Both the position numbers and the translations under genes were made by a program. From positions 1-56,745 of the forward strand of contig NZ_LLXX01000030.1 in NCBI RefSeq assembly GCF_001440405.1: DNA of 56,745 nucleotides, written 5' to 3'. Under the pieces are notes generated by a model. It saw only the letters and a list, made by a program, of their open reading frames with translations. It was not told where the DNA came from and ran no database searches. Source of the DNA: Bradyrhizobium valentinum (GTDB taxonomy: Bacteria > Pseudomonadota > Alphaproteobacteria > Rhizobiales > Xanthobacteraceae). Positions 27,275 through 36,522 of the stretch are shown in pieces; the stretch's first letter is position 1, and each line of letters starts with the position of its first letter.

Positions 27275-28975
27275 ATGCTCGGCTGGATCAAGAACATTGG
27301 TCTTTCGTGGAAGGTCCAGCTCGCGCCGGCTTTCCTGATCCTCGTCCTGATCGGGCTTGGCGCCCATGCGTTGCAAACGTTGCGGTCGAATCAGGCCGCC
27401 GTCGATGCGCTGGTGTCCGGCCCCGTGCGGCAATCGGAGCTGGCCAACGATCTCACCACCACGGTGTGGACGGCGCACGCCAAGCTCTATCGTCTTGCTG
27501 CCACCGCAGCCAACGAAAAGGACGAGAAGAAAGTAGCTGCGGTCGCCAACGAAGCTTCCGCAGCAGCCGGCAAGATTTCCGACGCGCTGAAGGCCGTCGA
27601 AGGCATCAAGGACGGGGTCGGCCCGGAGACTTTCGATAAGCTGAAAGCTGCTGTCGCGGGCTATCTCAAGCAATCGAAAAACGCGATCGAGATGGCCGAC
27701 GGCGACGCCGGTTCGGCGCTGATATTCATCAAGGGCGCAGAACGCAACTTTGCCGTCATCGAAAAGTTGGCGGACGACCTGATCACGCATAGCAGCGAGA
27801 GCAAGGATCGGGAGATTGCCCGTGCCGGAATCAAGCTCGAGCAACAGCAGATGACGCTGATGGCGGCCCTGCTGGCGGTTGCACTGGCCGGTATCCTCGT
27901 TTCGTTTCTGATCGGTCGAAGCATTTCCCGCCCGGTTGTGGCGATGTCGAAGGCGATGCGCGAACTGGCGAGCGGAAATTTCGAGGTCCAGCTACCGGGC
28001 CTCGAGCGTCGCGATGAAGTCGGCCAGATGGCGCATGCAATCCAGGAATTCAAGGTGCAGGCGATCGCCAAGGCCGAACGCGAGACGGCGGAGCGCGAAG
28101 AAAAGAACCGCGAGCTGGCAGCCGCCCGCCGCACCGAGCTGCACAATCTGGCCGAAAGCTTCGAGATTGCGGTCGGCGATATCGTCGAAAATGTCGGCTC
28201 GGCGTCGGCCGAGCTGGAAAACTCTGCAGCCGTCCTGACCAACAGCAGCGCCGCCACCCAGGAGCTCTCCACCGTCGTCGCCGCAGCTTCGGAGGAAACC
28301 TCTACCAACGTGCAATCGGTCGCGTCCGCCACCGAGGAAATGGCCAGCTCCGTCAATGAAATCGGCAGACAAGTCGCGAACTCCAACAGGATCGCCAACG
28401 AAGCGGTGGTTCAGGCGCAAAAAACCGACGCCCGGATTGCGGAATTATCTGATGCCGCGAGCCGTATCGGCGACGTCACCAAATTGATCACCACGATTGC
28501 CGAGCAGACCAACTTGCTGGCGCTCAACGCGACTATCGAAGCCGCCCGTGCCGGCGACGCCGGCCGCGGCTTTGCGGTGGTTGCCCAGGAGGTCAAGACG
28601 CTCGCCACGCAGACCGCCAAGGCCACCAGCGAGATTTCCACCCAGATCGCCGGGATGCAGGCGGCGACCCAGGATTCGGTGCTCGCCATCAAGGAGATCA
28701 GCGGCACTATCGGCAGGGTTTCCGAAATCGCGGCAGCGATTGCCGCCGCCGTCGAAGAACAGGGCGCGGCGACCCAGGAAATCGCCCGCAACGTGCAGCA
28801 GGCGGCGGTGGGCTCGACCCAGGTCGCGACCAGCATCGCCGACGTCAACCGTGGCGCCGGCGAAATCGGCACGGCGTCATCACAAGTGCTGGCGTCAGCG
28901 CAATTGCTCTCCAACGAAAACAAGCGCCTCAAGGCCGAGGTGGGCAAGTTCCTCGCGACCGTGCGGTCGGCTTAG
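27275..28975 (+). CDS. Methyl-accepting chemotaxis protein
   Basis: The 566-residue transducer has membrane helix 1 (about residues 14-33), a periplasmic helical domain of some 155 residues of the 4HB_MCP kind, and helix 2 (about 191-212). A HAMP domain (about 212-265, with RSISRPV and RRDEVGQMAHAI) precedes a cytoplasmic coiled-coil signalling domain. The hairpin tip has the near-invariant [19 protein letters not shown]. Glutamate/glutamine-rich adaptation sites occur in the flanking helices. No C-terminal CheR-binding pentapeptide is seen. It relays ligand signals to CheA/CheW at the pole. Transcription with the upstream Cache protein is likely. Confidence 0.93.
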   Translation: MLGWIKNIGLSWKVQLAPAFLILVLIGLGAHALQTLRSNQAAVDALVSGPVRQSELANDLTTTVWTAHAKLYRLAATAANEKDEKKVAAVANEASAAAGKISDALKAVEGIKDGVGPETFDKLKAAVAGYLKQSKNAIEMADGDAGSALIFIKGAERNFAVIEKLADDLITHSSESKDREIARAGIKLEQQQMTLMAALLAVALAGILVSFLIGRSISRPVVAMSKAMRELASGNFEVQLPGLERRDEVGQMAHAIQEFKVQAIAKAERETAEREEKNRELAAARRTELHNLAESFEIAVGDIVENVGSASAELENSAAVLTNSSAATQELSTVVAAASEETSTNVQSVASATEEMASSVNEIGRQVANSNRIANEAVVQAQKTDARIAELSDAASRIGDVTKLITTIAEQTNLLALNATIEAARAGDAGRGFAVVAQEVKTLATQTAKATSEISTQIAGMQAATQDSVLAIKEISGTIGRVSEIAAAIAAAVEEQGAATQEIARNVQQAAVGSTQVATSIADVNRGAGEIGTASSQVLASAQLLSNENKRLKAEVGKFLATVRSA

Positions 28976-29067
28976 GCTGTAGGGCCACGTTCGCGCCGTG
29001 CAGGAGCGGCCATCAGCGCATCATTGATCGAGTGATTGTTGCGATTCCTCGACGTCACAAGGAACAA

Positions 29068-30027
29068 TTAGTGCTTACTGAAAAATGCCAGCACGGCTTG
29101 GTCGAACGCATCCAGTTTCTCGGAGGGAACGGTATGCGAACTGCCGGCGATAGTTGTCCGCTCCTGGTTAGGCAGGCAGATCGCGAGCTGATCGATAATC
29201 CTGTGAAAGAACTTCGGGCTCAACTCACCATTTGACAGCAACGTCGGCGCATTGATGGTCTTGGCCATATCGCAGGTGAAGACGGGTCTCGGGCGTTTCG
29301 TCATCGCGTCGGCCCGGTAGGTCGCAAAATTATCTAAATTCATTTGCTTATCGACATCGGAACGGCGCTCATAGGCCCCGGCGCCGCCTACTCCATTTAC
29401 GAAAAGCGGAATACCAACTTCGGCATTTCCAGCCCTAATGGCTTCTCTCGCCGCGGCCAGTTTGCCACCGAACTCCTTAAGTACATCAGCCCCATCGGAG
29501 GTACCAGCCAACATACCCGCCGCGGGCGGTTCGTTTAGAGCGAGACTGGTCACCATTTCCGGGTGCGACGCAGCGAAAAAAAGAGCCGCGTGCGCCCCAG
29601 AAGAATGCGCCACCACTCGAACCTTTGATGGTCCGAGCGCGCGCACCAAGGCCGCGAGGTCTTCGCCGTGGGCATCCGCGGCTCCATCTGGCATCCCTTC
29701 CGGGCTGCTCTCGTTCGGGAAATTGTTGCGGCGACTGTACGCGATGGCGCGATAGCGGTCGGCGAATTTCGGAAGATGACCGGCCCACATTCGGTAGTCT
29801 TGCAGGCCACCATGGACAAATATGACCGGATCGCCTCGCCCCAATTCGACATAGGCAAGCTCAGTGCCGTTTGCGGAAATTCGCTTCACATCTTGAGCGG
29901 TAGCTGTTGCCGCTAAAAGTATCGATGTTGCAGCCCTAAGACGCCTCGGAACATTCTCGTCTCCGTCTGTGCATTTGGAGGTTTGCCCTTCGACGAATGG
30001 GAGGATTATGATTCCAAAGACGGTCAT
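29068..30027 (-). CDS. Alpha/beta hydrolase, probably secreted; start uncertain
   Basis: The alpha/beta-hydrolase core is clear: oxyanion segment VIFVHGGLQDYRMW, nucleophile elbow VVAHSSGAHA and terminal catalytic His in GSSHTV. A signal-peptide-like stretch (PRRLRAATSILLAATATAQ) precedes the core, so export is likely. The start is unsettled: ATG at 30027 is used, but no good ribosome binding site is seen and the 30 residues before the signal-like stretch look unnatural. The true start may be a non-canonical codon nearer residue 27, or the 5' end may be altered. Wording and codon use here are less GC-biased than in neighbours, consistent with recent acquisition. The substrate is unknown. Confidence 0.7.
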   Translation of the reverse strand: MTVFGIIILPFVEGQTSKCTDGDENVPRRLRAATSILLAATATAQDVKRISANGTELAYVELGRGDPVIFVHGGLQDYRMWAGHLPKFADRYRAIAYSRRNNFPNESSPEGMPDGAADAHGEDLAALVRALGPSKVRVVAHSSGAHAALFFAASHPEMVTSLALNEPPAAGMLAGTSDGADVLKEFGGKLAAAREAIRAGNAEVGIPLFVNGVGGAGAYERRSDVDKQMNLDNFATYRADAMTKRPRPVFTCDMAKTINAPTLLSNGELSPKFFHRIIDQLAICLPNQERTTIAGSSHTVPSEKLDAFDQAVLAFFSKH

Positions 30028-30343
30028 CTGTCTGTTGTATGCTTCACACGCTACCACTATTGCCCAGCTTCTCAACTCTGCGGCACCATCCGACCAGAAC
30101 GACTCGTAAGGCCCTGTGCCCTGAATGCCGGCGTAAACCGCCGTTCTGGAAGAGGCTTCCTGGAGTCCCAGGTAAGCGGCCGGACTGGCCTATGTCGCAC
30201 TGGGGTCAGTCGCATTATGCCGAGGGTCAATGATCGGAGTGTCGGCGGTTTCAGTGCAACCCGAAGCCTTGGCGAACTTTGCGGAGCCCGATTTGGTGGG
30301 CTCCTTTGGTCACCTCTGGCGGCGAACCGGAAACGCTGTCCGC
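30028..30343. other. Intergenic stretch without a recognisable gene
   Basis: It lies between the hydrolase 5' end and the second chemotaxis gene. The minus-strand frame of the hydrolase stays open upstream to about 30190 but lacks any familiar domain or start signal. No repeat or RNA structure was recognised. Confidence 0.5.
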
Positions 30344-32050
30344 TTAGGTGCCGGTTCGCCGCGGCTGTTCGGACGAATCCGCACGCAGGTTGCGGAAGAA
30401 TTTCTCGACCTCGCGCGACAGCGTCTCGGCCGTCGCCGTCAGTTCGCTGGATACGGTGAGGACCGAAGTCGCTGCCGTGCTCGTCGTGCCCATGGCGTCA
30501 CTGAGCGAGCCGATATTGACGACCAGCGTGCCGTTGCCCTGCGCTGCCAGTTGCGCGTTGACCGAGATCTCGCGGGTCGCCGCATCCTGCTGCTCGATCG
30601 CGCTGGCAATGATGGAGGTCACCTCGTTGATCTCGCGCACGGCATTGCCGATTTCGCGAACCGCTTCGACGGAGGTTTTGGTCGACGTCTGGATCAGGCC
30701 GACGTTCTGGCCGATTTCGGCGGTCGCCTTGGCGGTCTGCTCGGCGAGCGCCTTGACCTCGTGGGCGACCACGGCAAAGCCGCGGCCGGCGTCACCGGCG
30801 CGGGCGGCTTCGATCGTGGCGTTGAGCGCGAGAAGGTTGGTTTGCTCGGCGATCGCCTGGATCAGGCTGAGCACGCCGTCGATGCGCTGGGTCGCAGCCG
30901 CAAGCCCCTCGATTTCGGCGACCGATTTCTCGGTGCGCTGGCCGGCCTGCTCGACGGCGCTGGCCGACTGGCGCACCTGGCGGCCGATTTCCTCGACGGA
31001 AGCAGACAGCTCCTCGGCGGCGCTGGCGACGGCGGAAACGTTGCTGGAAGCCTGCTCGGTCGCGCTGGAGGCGGCCACAGCGCGCCCGCTGGCATCTGAC
31101 GAGACGCTGGCAATGGTCTGGGCGGTGCCGCGCATCGAGGTCGCATTGTCGGTCACCGCGCGCAGCACGCCGCCGATCGCTTCGCGGAAGGCATCGACCG
31201 AGGCTTCGATGTGACGGGTGCGCTCGTCGCGCGCTTTCGAGTCCTCCAGCACCTGCGAATTGAGGTTGCGGTTTCGGTCCATCGCTTCCTGGAAGATACT
31301 GATTGCACGGGCCAGCGCGCCGATTTCGTCGGCGCGGCCGGTATGGGGAACCTCGACGCCTTCGGCGCCGTCGGCGACCTGCTTGATAGTCGCGGTGATA
31401 ACCGAGAGCGGGAGGGCGATCGAACGGGCGATGATCAGCACGCCGATAACGACCACCGCCAGCGCTATGACGCCGAGGCAGGTCAACACAAAGGCCATCG
31501 TGTGATTGGTGTCGGTCTGCTGCGCCAGCCTCTTGCTGCGTTCGGCGTAGACCTTGGACAGGGCCTCGAGATCCTTGTTCAGCGCCGTGCGTACTTGGCG
31601 GTTGGCGTCGTTGTCACCCCATTCGCGGCCTGCCGCCGCATTGATCTCGACCCCTCGGCGAACCAGCTCCTTGCGGAAGTCGACGAACTGTTCGATGCGC
31701 TTCTTGAAGGTGGCGAACTGCTGGGCGTCGTCAGCCTGGACCAGTCTCTCCCAGTTCTTGACGACCTCGAGAATGCGTTCGTTGAACTTGAGCAGCCCGT
31801 CGCCGAATTTCTTCACGACGGCAGGCTCGGTCGACATGTAGACGCCGCGCGATTCCATCACGACGGCATAGACCAGCGAATTGATGCGCTCGACGTTGAG
31901 CGCGGCGTGGCTGGCAGTCGAGACCGCTTCGGTGAGTTCGGCATTCTGACGGGTGTTGTAATCGGACAAGGCGGTGATGGCGGCAACCAGAACCGCGAAC
32001 AGAGCGAAGATCGAGTACAACTTGGCTGCAAGCGAAAACCGGGATGCCAT
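30344..32050 (-). CDS. Methyl-accepting chemotaxis protein
   Basis: The 568-residue transducer has helix 1 at about residues 9-27, a periplasmic four-helix-bundle-like sensor (about 30-190), helix 2 at about 190-212, a HAMP domain ([16 protein letters not shown]...[12 protein letters not shown]) and the methyl-accepting coiled coil. The tip sequence [28 protein letters not shown] is identical to that of the receptor at 27275-28975, but the sensor domains differ, so they detect different cues. The tail ends without a CheR-binding motif. An AT-rich stretch upstream (32130-32220) should hold its promoter. Confidence 0.93.
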   Translation of the reverse strand: MASRFSLAAKLYSIFALFAVLVAAITALSDYNTRQNAELTEAVSTASHAALNVERINSLVYAVVMESRGVYMSTEPAVVKKFGDGLLKFNERILEVVKNWERLVQADDAQQFATFKKRIEQFVDFRKELVRRGVEINAAAGREWGDNDANRQVRTALNKDLEALSKVYAERSKRLAQQTDTNHTMAFVLTCLGVIALAVVVIGVLIIARSIALPLSVITATIKQVADGAEGVEVPHTGRADEIGALARAISIFQEAMDRNRNLNSQVLEDSKARDERTRHIEASVDAFREAIGGVLRAVTDNATSMRGTAQTIASVSSDASGRAVAASSATEQASSNVSAVASAAEELSASVEEIGRQVRQSASAVEQAGQRTEKSVAEIEGLAAATQRIDGVLSLIQAIAEQTNLLALNATIEAARAGDAGRGFAVVAHEVKALAEQTAKATAEIGQNVGLIQTSTKTSVEAVREIGNAVREINEVTSIIASAIEQQDAATREISVNAQLAAQGNGTLVVNIGSLSDAMGTTSTAATSVLTVSSELTATAETLSREVEKFFRNLRADSSEQPRRTGT

Positions 32051-32662
32051 GGTGCCACCAAAAATGAGCTAGGGATTCTACAACCGGCGCTCCACAGCGG
32101 ATGGTGAGCGCAGTCGGCTATCTGCAAATTGTGCTAAATTTTGATGGACATATTCTTAATTCGAGAAACTATAAATTCTGCAACAGTTGAAAAATTATAT
32201 AGGAAATTCAATATGTTGTATCATTGATGCACGTCCCGTTGCCGGGAAAATTTGGCATTTCTGCACGACCGAAACGGGCTCTGATATACCGGTGCAATTG
32301 GAGGTGGCCGTTGGCGGCCGGCGCCGGGAGTTCCGCGGCCGCCGCCAAGACGAGGCCACTCATGACGGCGCAACCCGTCCAATCCTACGGGTGCGGTCCT
32401 CGATCCGAGACGGTAACGCCACCAATGGAAGGGCCGTACCCATTGCCGCAAGCGGGCACGTGTTTCCGAAAAGTGGTCCGCATCGGGCAAACACCTGTCG
32501 CACGAATCAAGCTAGACAGCGGACACGGCGACGGAAACTGGTCGAACTCGTCTTGTCGGGGCGGCAAGCGCGCAACCCTTAAGCCATCGCTCGATTCATC
32601 ACGCGACGCCTGTTGCCACAAGGCGACGCGCCACTTCGATTGTGGGTGAGAACGGGGACTTA
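32051..32662. other. Long non-coding stretch with an AT-rich segment
   Basis: The first 170 bases are unusually AT-rich (for example around 32140-32215) and probably contain the promoter of the minus-strand chemotaxis gene. The rest is GC-rich, with overlapping open frames on both strands that show no family resemblance, so I do not call a gene. Confidence 0.5.
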
Positions 32663-33262
32663 ATGGCTCAAAGTGCCGCCTTGCCGGGCAATGTCGATCT
32701 CTACCTTCACATTCGTGTGCTGGTTGCCATCATCCTTGGGCTCAGCGTCACGCGCTTGGTAAGCGGCGTTGCGGCATTGATCCAGCATCCCGGCCGCTAC
32801 CCGATCTGGTCAGTTCATCTGGGCTGGGTCGCCTGGGCGCTCGTGAACGTGGTCACGTTCTGGTGGTGGGAGTTTCGGCTGAGCTTCGTCCAGCACTGGA
32901 CGTTTGTCCTGTACGCCTTCGTCTGCGTTTACGCATCGATGTACTATTTCCTGAGCGCTCTGCTTTTCCCTCAGGACCTCGATGAATATAAGGGTTATCA
33001 GGACTACTTTCTTTCCCGCCGCCGCTGGTTCTTTGGCTTTGTGGCGCTGACAGAAGCGCTCGATGTGGTCGACACCTTGATAAAGGGCGAAGACCATCTG
33101 CGATCGCTGGGACTCGAGTATCTCCCGCGGGTTGGCGTATTCATATTGCTGTGCGCGGTGGCCGCGACAACGCGTAATCTGCGGTTCCATGTGCTGTTCG
33201 TGTTCGCCGGGCTCGCTTATGAGATAAGCTTTTTCGGTCGCTATTACGGCACGCTGAACTAG
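32663..33262 (+). CDS. Hypothetical multi-pass membrane protein
   Basis: The 199-residue protein has five or six predicted membrane helices at about residues 12-39, 47-69, 76-99, 119-137 and 148-186. Aromatic residues are dense (VTFWWWEFRLSF). The ATG at 32663 is preferred over an upstream GTG because GGGGACTTA precedes it. I do not recognise the family beyond an integral membrane protein of unknown function found in Bradyrhizobium-like genomes. The 125-bp gap to eutB does not clearly link the two genes. Confidence 0.75.
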   Translation: MAQSAALPGNVDLYLHIRVLVAIILGLSVTRLVSGVAALIQHPGRYPIWSVHLGWVAWALVNVVTFWWWEFRLSFVQHWTFVLYAFVCVYASMYYFLSALLFPQDLDEYKGYQDYFLSRRRWFFGFVALTEALDVVDTLIKGEDHLRSLGLEYLPRVGVFILLCAVAATTRNLRFHVLFVFAGLAYEISFFGRYYGTLN

Positions 33263-33387
33263 CCGGAGGCGGGTGGCTGCGGCCATGCCGCACTCGGAAA
33301 ATCGGATCGACTCGTCTTCCACACTGTCGCGCGCGTGGTGATAGGGTAGCGCGGCAACGGAGCAGGTACGGGCGCAGGAAAGTCAGC

Positions 33388-34773
33388 ATGGTCTATCGCC
33401 AGGTCATCGGTGCAACCTCCTATGCGTTCGACGATTTGCGCGAGCTGCTCGCCAAGGCGACGCCGCCGCGGTCCGGGGATCGTCTTGGCGGCGTCGCGGC
33501 CGAAAGCGCGGAACAGATGATCGCGGCGCGGATGGCGCTGGCTAACGTGCCGCTCAAGCAATTCCTCAACGAGGCGGTGATCCCCTACGAGGACGACGAG
33601 GTCACCCGGCTGATCCTCGATACCCATGAGGCGCAGGCCTTTGCGCCGATTTCCTCGCTGACCGTCGGCGGCTTTCGCGACTGGCTGTTGTCCGACGCGG
33701 CAACCAGCGAAACGCTCAATAAGGTTTCGCGCGGGATCACGCCGGAAATGGCCGCCGGCGTTTCGAAGCTGATGCGCAACCAGGATCTGATCCTGGTCGC
33801 CAAAAAATGCGCCGTGACTTCGGCTTTTCGCAACACTATCGGCCTGAAGGGGCGGATGAGCGTGCGGCTGCAACCCAACCATCCCTTCGACGACGCCAAG
33901 GGCATTACCGCTTCGATCCTCGATGGCATCCTGCTTGGATCGGGCGATGCCTGCATCGGCATCAACCCTGCCAGCGACGATCCGGCTATCATTGGCGAGT
34001 TGTTGCGCCTGCTCGACGGCATCATCTCGCGACTGCAGATCCCGACGCAGGCCTGCGTGCTCACCCATGTGACTACGACGCTCGGATTGATCGGGCAGGG
34101 CGCTCCGGTCGATCTGGTATTCCAGTCGATCGCGGGAACGCAGGCTGCCAACCGCAGCTTTGGTGTCGATCTCGCGGTGCTCCGCGAGGCGCGCGAGGCG
34201 GGGCTGTCGCTTCGCCGCGGCACGGTCGGCGACAACGTGATGTATTTCGAGACCGGGCAGGGCTCGGCGCTCTCGGCCAATGCCCATCACAACGTCGATC
34301 AGCAAACCTGCGAGGCGCGGGCCTATGCGGTAGCGCGCGCGTTTGATCCGCTTCTGGTCAACAGCGTGGTCGGCTTCATCGGTCCGGAATATCTCTATGA
34401 CGGCAAGGAAATCATCCGCGCCGGCCTGGAGGATCATTTCTGCGGCAAGCTGCTCGGCCTGCCGCTCGGTGTCGACGTCTGCTACACCAACCATGCCGAG
34501 GCCGACCAGGACGACATGGACAATCTGCTGACGCTGCTCGCCGCCGCCGGCGTCACCTTCATCATGGGGGTGCCGGGCGCCGACGATGTCATGCTGAACT
34601 ACCAGTCGACCTCGTTCCACGACGCGCTCTACGTCCGGGACCTCTTCGGGTTGAAGCGGGCGCCGGAGTTCGACGACTGGTTGGTGCGCACCGGCCTTGC
34701 GGGTGCCGATTTCCGGCTTGCGGGCAGTGCGGGGCTGCTGCTGCCCGAATTTGCCTCGCGGCTGATCGCCTGA
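33388..34773 (+). CDS. eutB: Ethanolamine ammonia-lyase large subunit
   Basis: The 461-residue EutB is the TIM-barrel heavy chain of the adenosylcobalamin-dependent lyase that converts ethanolamine to acetaldehyde and ammonia. Family segments include DDEVTRLILD, GLKGRMSVRLQPNHP, the ISPASDDP-like GINPASDDPAII, and YFETGQGSALSANAHHNVDQQT. AGGAAAG precedes the ATG. No microcompartment genes or EutA reactivase are nearby, so this is the minimal cytosolic version. The partner subunit EutC lies 1.7 kb downstream, separated by hpnP. Confidence 0.95.
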   Translation: MVYRQVIGATSYAFDDLRELLAKATPPRSGDRLGGVAAESAEQMIAARMALANVPLKQFLNEAVIPYEDDEVTRLILDTHEAQAFAPISSLTVGGFRDWLLSDAATSETLNKVSRGITPEMAAGVSKLMRNQDLILVAKKCAVTSAFRNTIGLKGRMSVRLQPNHPFDDAKGITASILDGILLGSGDACIGINPASDDPAIIGELLRLLDGIISRLQIPTQACVLTHVTTTLGLIGQGAPVDLVFQSIAGTQAANRSFGVDLAVLREAREAGLSLRRGTVGDNVMYFETGQGSALSANAHHNVDQQTCEARAYAVARAFDPLLVNSVVGFIGPEYLYDGKEIIRAGLEDHFCGKLLGLPLGVDVCYTNHAEADQDDMDNLLTLLAAAGVTFIMGVPGADDVMLNYQSTSFHDALYVRDLFGLKRAPEFDDWLVRTGLAGADFRLAGSAGLLLPEFASRLIA

Positions 34774-34814
34774 ACGCCGGCCTGAGGGCCAGAAGATTTC
34801 CTGCAACCAATTGA

Positions 34815-34847
34815 ACCCACAATGAGTTAGGACCCACAACGAGTTAG
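34815..34847. promoter_or_regulatory. Tandem 16-bp direct repeats upstream of hpnP
   Basis: ACCCACAATGAGTTAG (34815-34830) and ACCCACAACGAGTTAG (34832-34847) differ at one base and are spaced 17 bp apart, in the 156-bp gap between eutB and hpnP. Closely spaced direct repeats often bind response regulators. I found no clear GGAAC-N16/17-CGTT general-stress (EcfG) promoter, which is reported to drive hpnP in Rhodopseudomonas palustris. Confidence 0.5.
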
Positions 34848-34929
34848 AACTGACTGTCACAATGTTGAAGAATTTCTGGCCCAGCTTTCAATGTCGTGCT
34901 TAAATTCATGTCAGCCTTGAGGAATTTTG

Positions 34930-36516
34930 ATGAGAGCTGAAGGCATCGGAACGGTACGGCGTATCCTGTGCGTCTTTCCGCGCTATACCTCCTCTTTTGG
35001 TACATTCGAATACGCCTATCCCCTGACCGCCGGCGTTCAGGCCTTCATGCCGCCGCAGGGCCTGTTGCTTATCGCGGCCTATCTCCCGGCGGACTGGCCG
35101 GTTCGCTTTATCGACGAGAACATTCGCCCCGCCACCAAGGAAGATTTCGAATGGGCGGAGGCGGTGTTCGTGAGCGGCATGCACATCCAGCGCCAGCAGA
35201 TGAACGACATCTGCCGCCGCGCGCACGCCTTCAACCTCGCGGTGGCGATCGGCGGGCCTTCGGTGAGCGCGTGCCCGGATTACTATCCCTCGTTCGACTA
35301 TCTGCATGTCGGCGAACTCGGCGACGCCACCGACGAGTTGATCGCGCGGCTGGCGCGCGATCCATCGCGGCCGGCGCAACAGGTCGTGCTGAAAACCAAC
35401 GACCGCATTGCCATGAGCGACTTTCCGATCCCGGCCTACGAGCTGGCCGAAGTGAAGAAATATCTGCTCGGCAGCATCCAGTATTCGAGCGGCTGTCCCT
35501 ATCAGTGCGAATTCTGCGACATCCCCGGCCTCTATGGCCGCAACCCGCGCCTGAAGACCCCGCAGCAGATCGTCGCCGAACTGGACAGGTTGCGCGAATG
35601 CGGCATGACCGACACGATCTATTTTGTTGACGACAATTTCATCGGCAACCGGAAAGCGACGCTCGATTTGCTGCCGCACCTCGTCGAGTGGCAGAAGCGA
35701 ACCGGCTACGTCACGCGGCTCGCCTGCGAGGCGACGCTCAACATAGCCAAGCGCCCCGAAATCCTGGCCCTGATGCGCGAGGCGATGTTCGTGACCGTGT
35801 TCTGCGGCATCGAGACGCCCGATCCCGACGCGCTGCACGCGATGCACAAGGACCACAACATGATGGTCCCGATCCAGGAAGGCATTCACACCATCAACTC
35901 CTATGGCATGGAAGTCGTCTCTGGCATCATCATGGGGCTTGATACCGACAAGCCCGGCACCGCGGATGCGCTGCTCGAATTCGTCGATGAATCGCGGATT
36001 CCACTGCTCACGATCAATCTGCTGCAGGCGCTGCCGAAGACGCCGCTGTGGGACCGGCTGGAGCGCGAGGGCCGGCTCAATCACGACGACAGTCGTGACT
36101 CCAATGTAGAGTTCCTGCTGCCCTATGAGCAGGTGGTCGATTCCTGGCGCAGGTGCATGGAAGTCGCCTATCAGCCGGAAAAGCTGTACGCGCGCTACCA
36201 GTATCAATGCGACTACACCTATGCGCAGCGGATCAAGGTGCCGGTGGCGCCCGAGCAGAAGAGCTGGGCCAATATCAAGCGCGCGCTGATCATGCTCCGG
36301 AACATCTTCTGGAAGGTCGGCGTGCTCGGCGACTACAGAAAAGTGTTCTGGAAGTTCGCGCTGGGACGGCTCCGTTGCGGCGATATCGAAGGCTTGATTG
36401 GCTCGGCGACGATTGCGCATCACCTGATCGAATTCGCGCGCGCTGCCACGAGCGGCCGGCAGAACGCGTCGAATTATTCGATCCGGCTGCGCGAGGCCTC
36501 GGTCCCTGCCGAGTAG
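34930..36516 (+). CDS. hpnP: Hopanoid C-2 methylase (cobalamin-binding radical SAM)
   Basis: The 528-residue HpnP adds a methyl group at C-2 of hopanoid ring A, giving 2-methylhopanoids. The N-terminal half (about residues 10-150) is a B12-binding domain. The radical SAM core carries Cys189-X3-Cys193-X2-Cys196 (SSGCPYQCEFCDIPG) for the 4Fe-4S cluster, and the C-terminal DUF4070 region holds LLTINLLQALPKTPLWDRL. The N-terminus RRILCVFPRYTSSFGTFEYAYPL matches known HpnP proteins. TTGAGGAA precedes the ATG; a TTG one codon earlier is discounted. It sits between eutB and eutC, 6 bp before eutC, and away from the main hpn cluster. Confidence 0.95.
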   Translation: MRAEGIGTVRRILCVFPRYTSSFGTFEYAYPLTAGVQAFMPPQGLLLIAAYLPADWPVRFIDENIRPATKEDFEWAEAVFVSGMHIQRQQMNDICRRAHAFNLAVAIGGPSVSACPDYYPSFDYLHVGELGDATDELIARLARDPSRPAQQVVLKTNDRIAMSDFPIPAYELAEVKKYLLGSIQYSSGCPYQCEFCDIPGLYGRNPRLKTPQQIVAELDRLRECGMTDTIYFVDDNFIGNRKATLDLLPHLVEWQKRTGYVTRLACEATLNIAKRPEILALMREAMFVTVFCGIETPDPDALHAMHKDHNMMVPIQEGIHTINSYGMEVVSGIIMGLDTDKPGTADALLEFVDESRIPLLTINLLQALPKTPLWDRLEREGRLNHDDSRDSNVEFLLPYEQVVDSWRRCMEVAYQPEKLYARYQYQCDYTYAQRIKVPVAPEQKSWANIKRALIMLRNIFWKVGVLGDYRKVFWKFALGRLRCGDIEGLIGSATIAHHLIEFARAATSGRQNASNYSIRLREASVPAE

Positions 36517-36522
36517 CGAGCC

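Noticed and set aside
32187..32649. Possible small genes in the gap before the membrane protein
   Set aside because: The overlapping frames on both strands have no family resemblance, no ribosome binding site and odd composition.
33263..33387. Cobalamin riboswitch upstream of eutB
   Set aside because: The gap is only 125 bases and I could not find a B12-box-like core or the expected long leader.
33259..34860. 533-codon minus-strand frame opposite eutB
   Set aside because: EutB family motifs are on the plus strand, and the antisense frame shows no recognisable fold.
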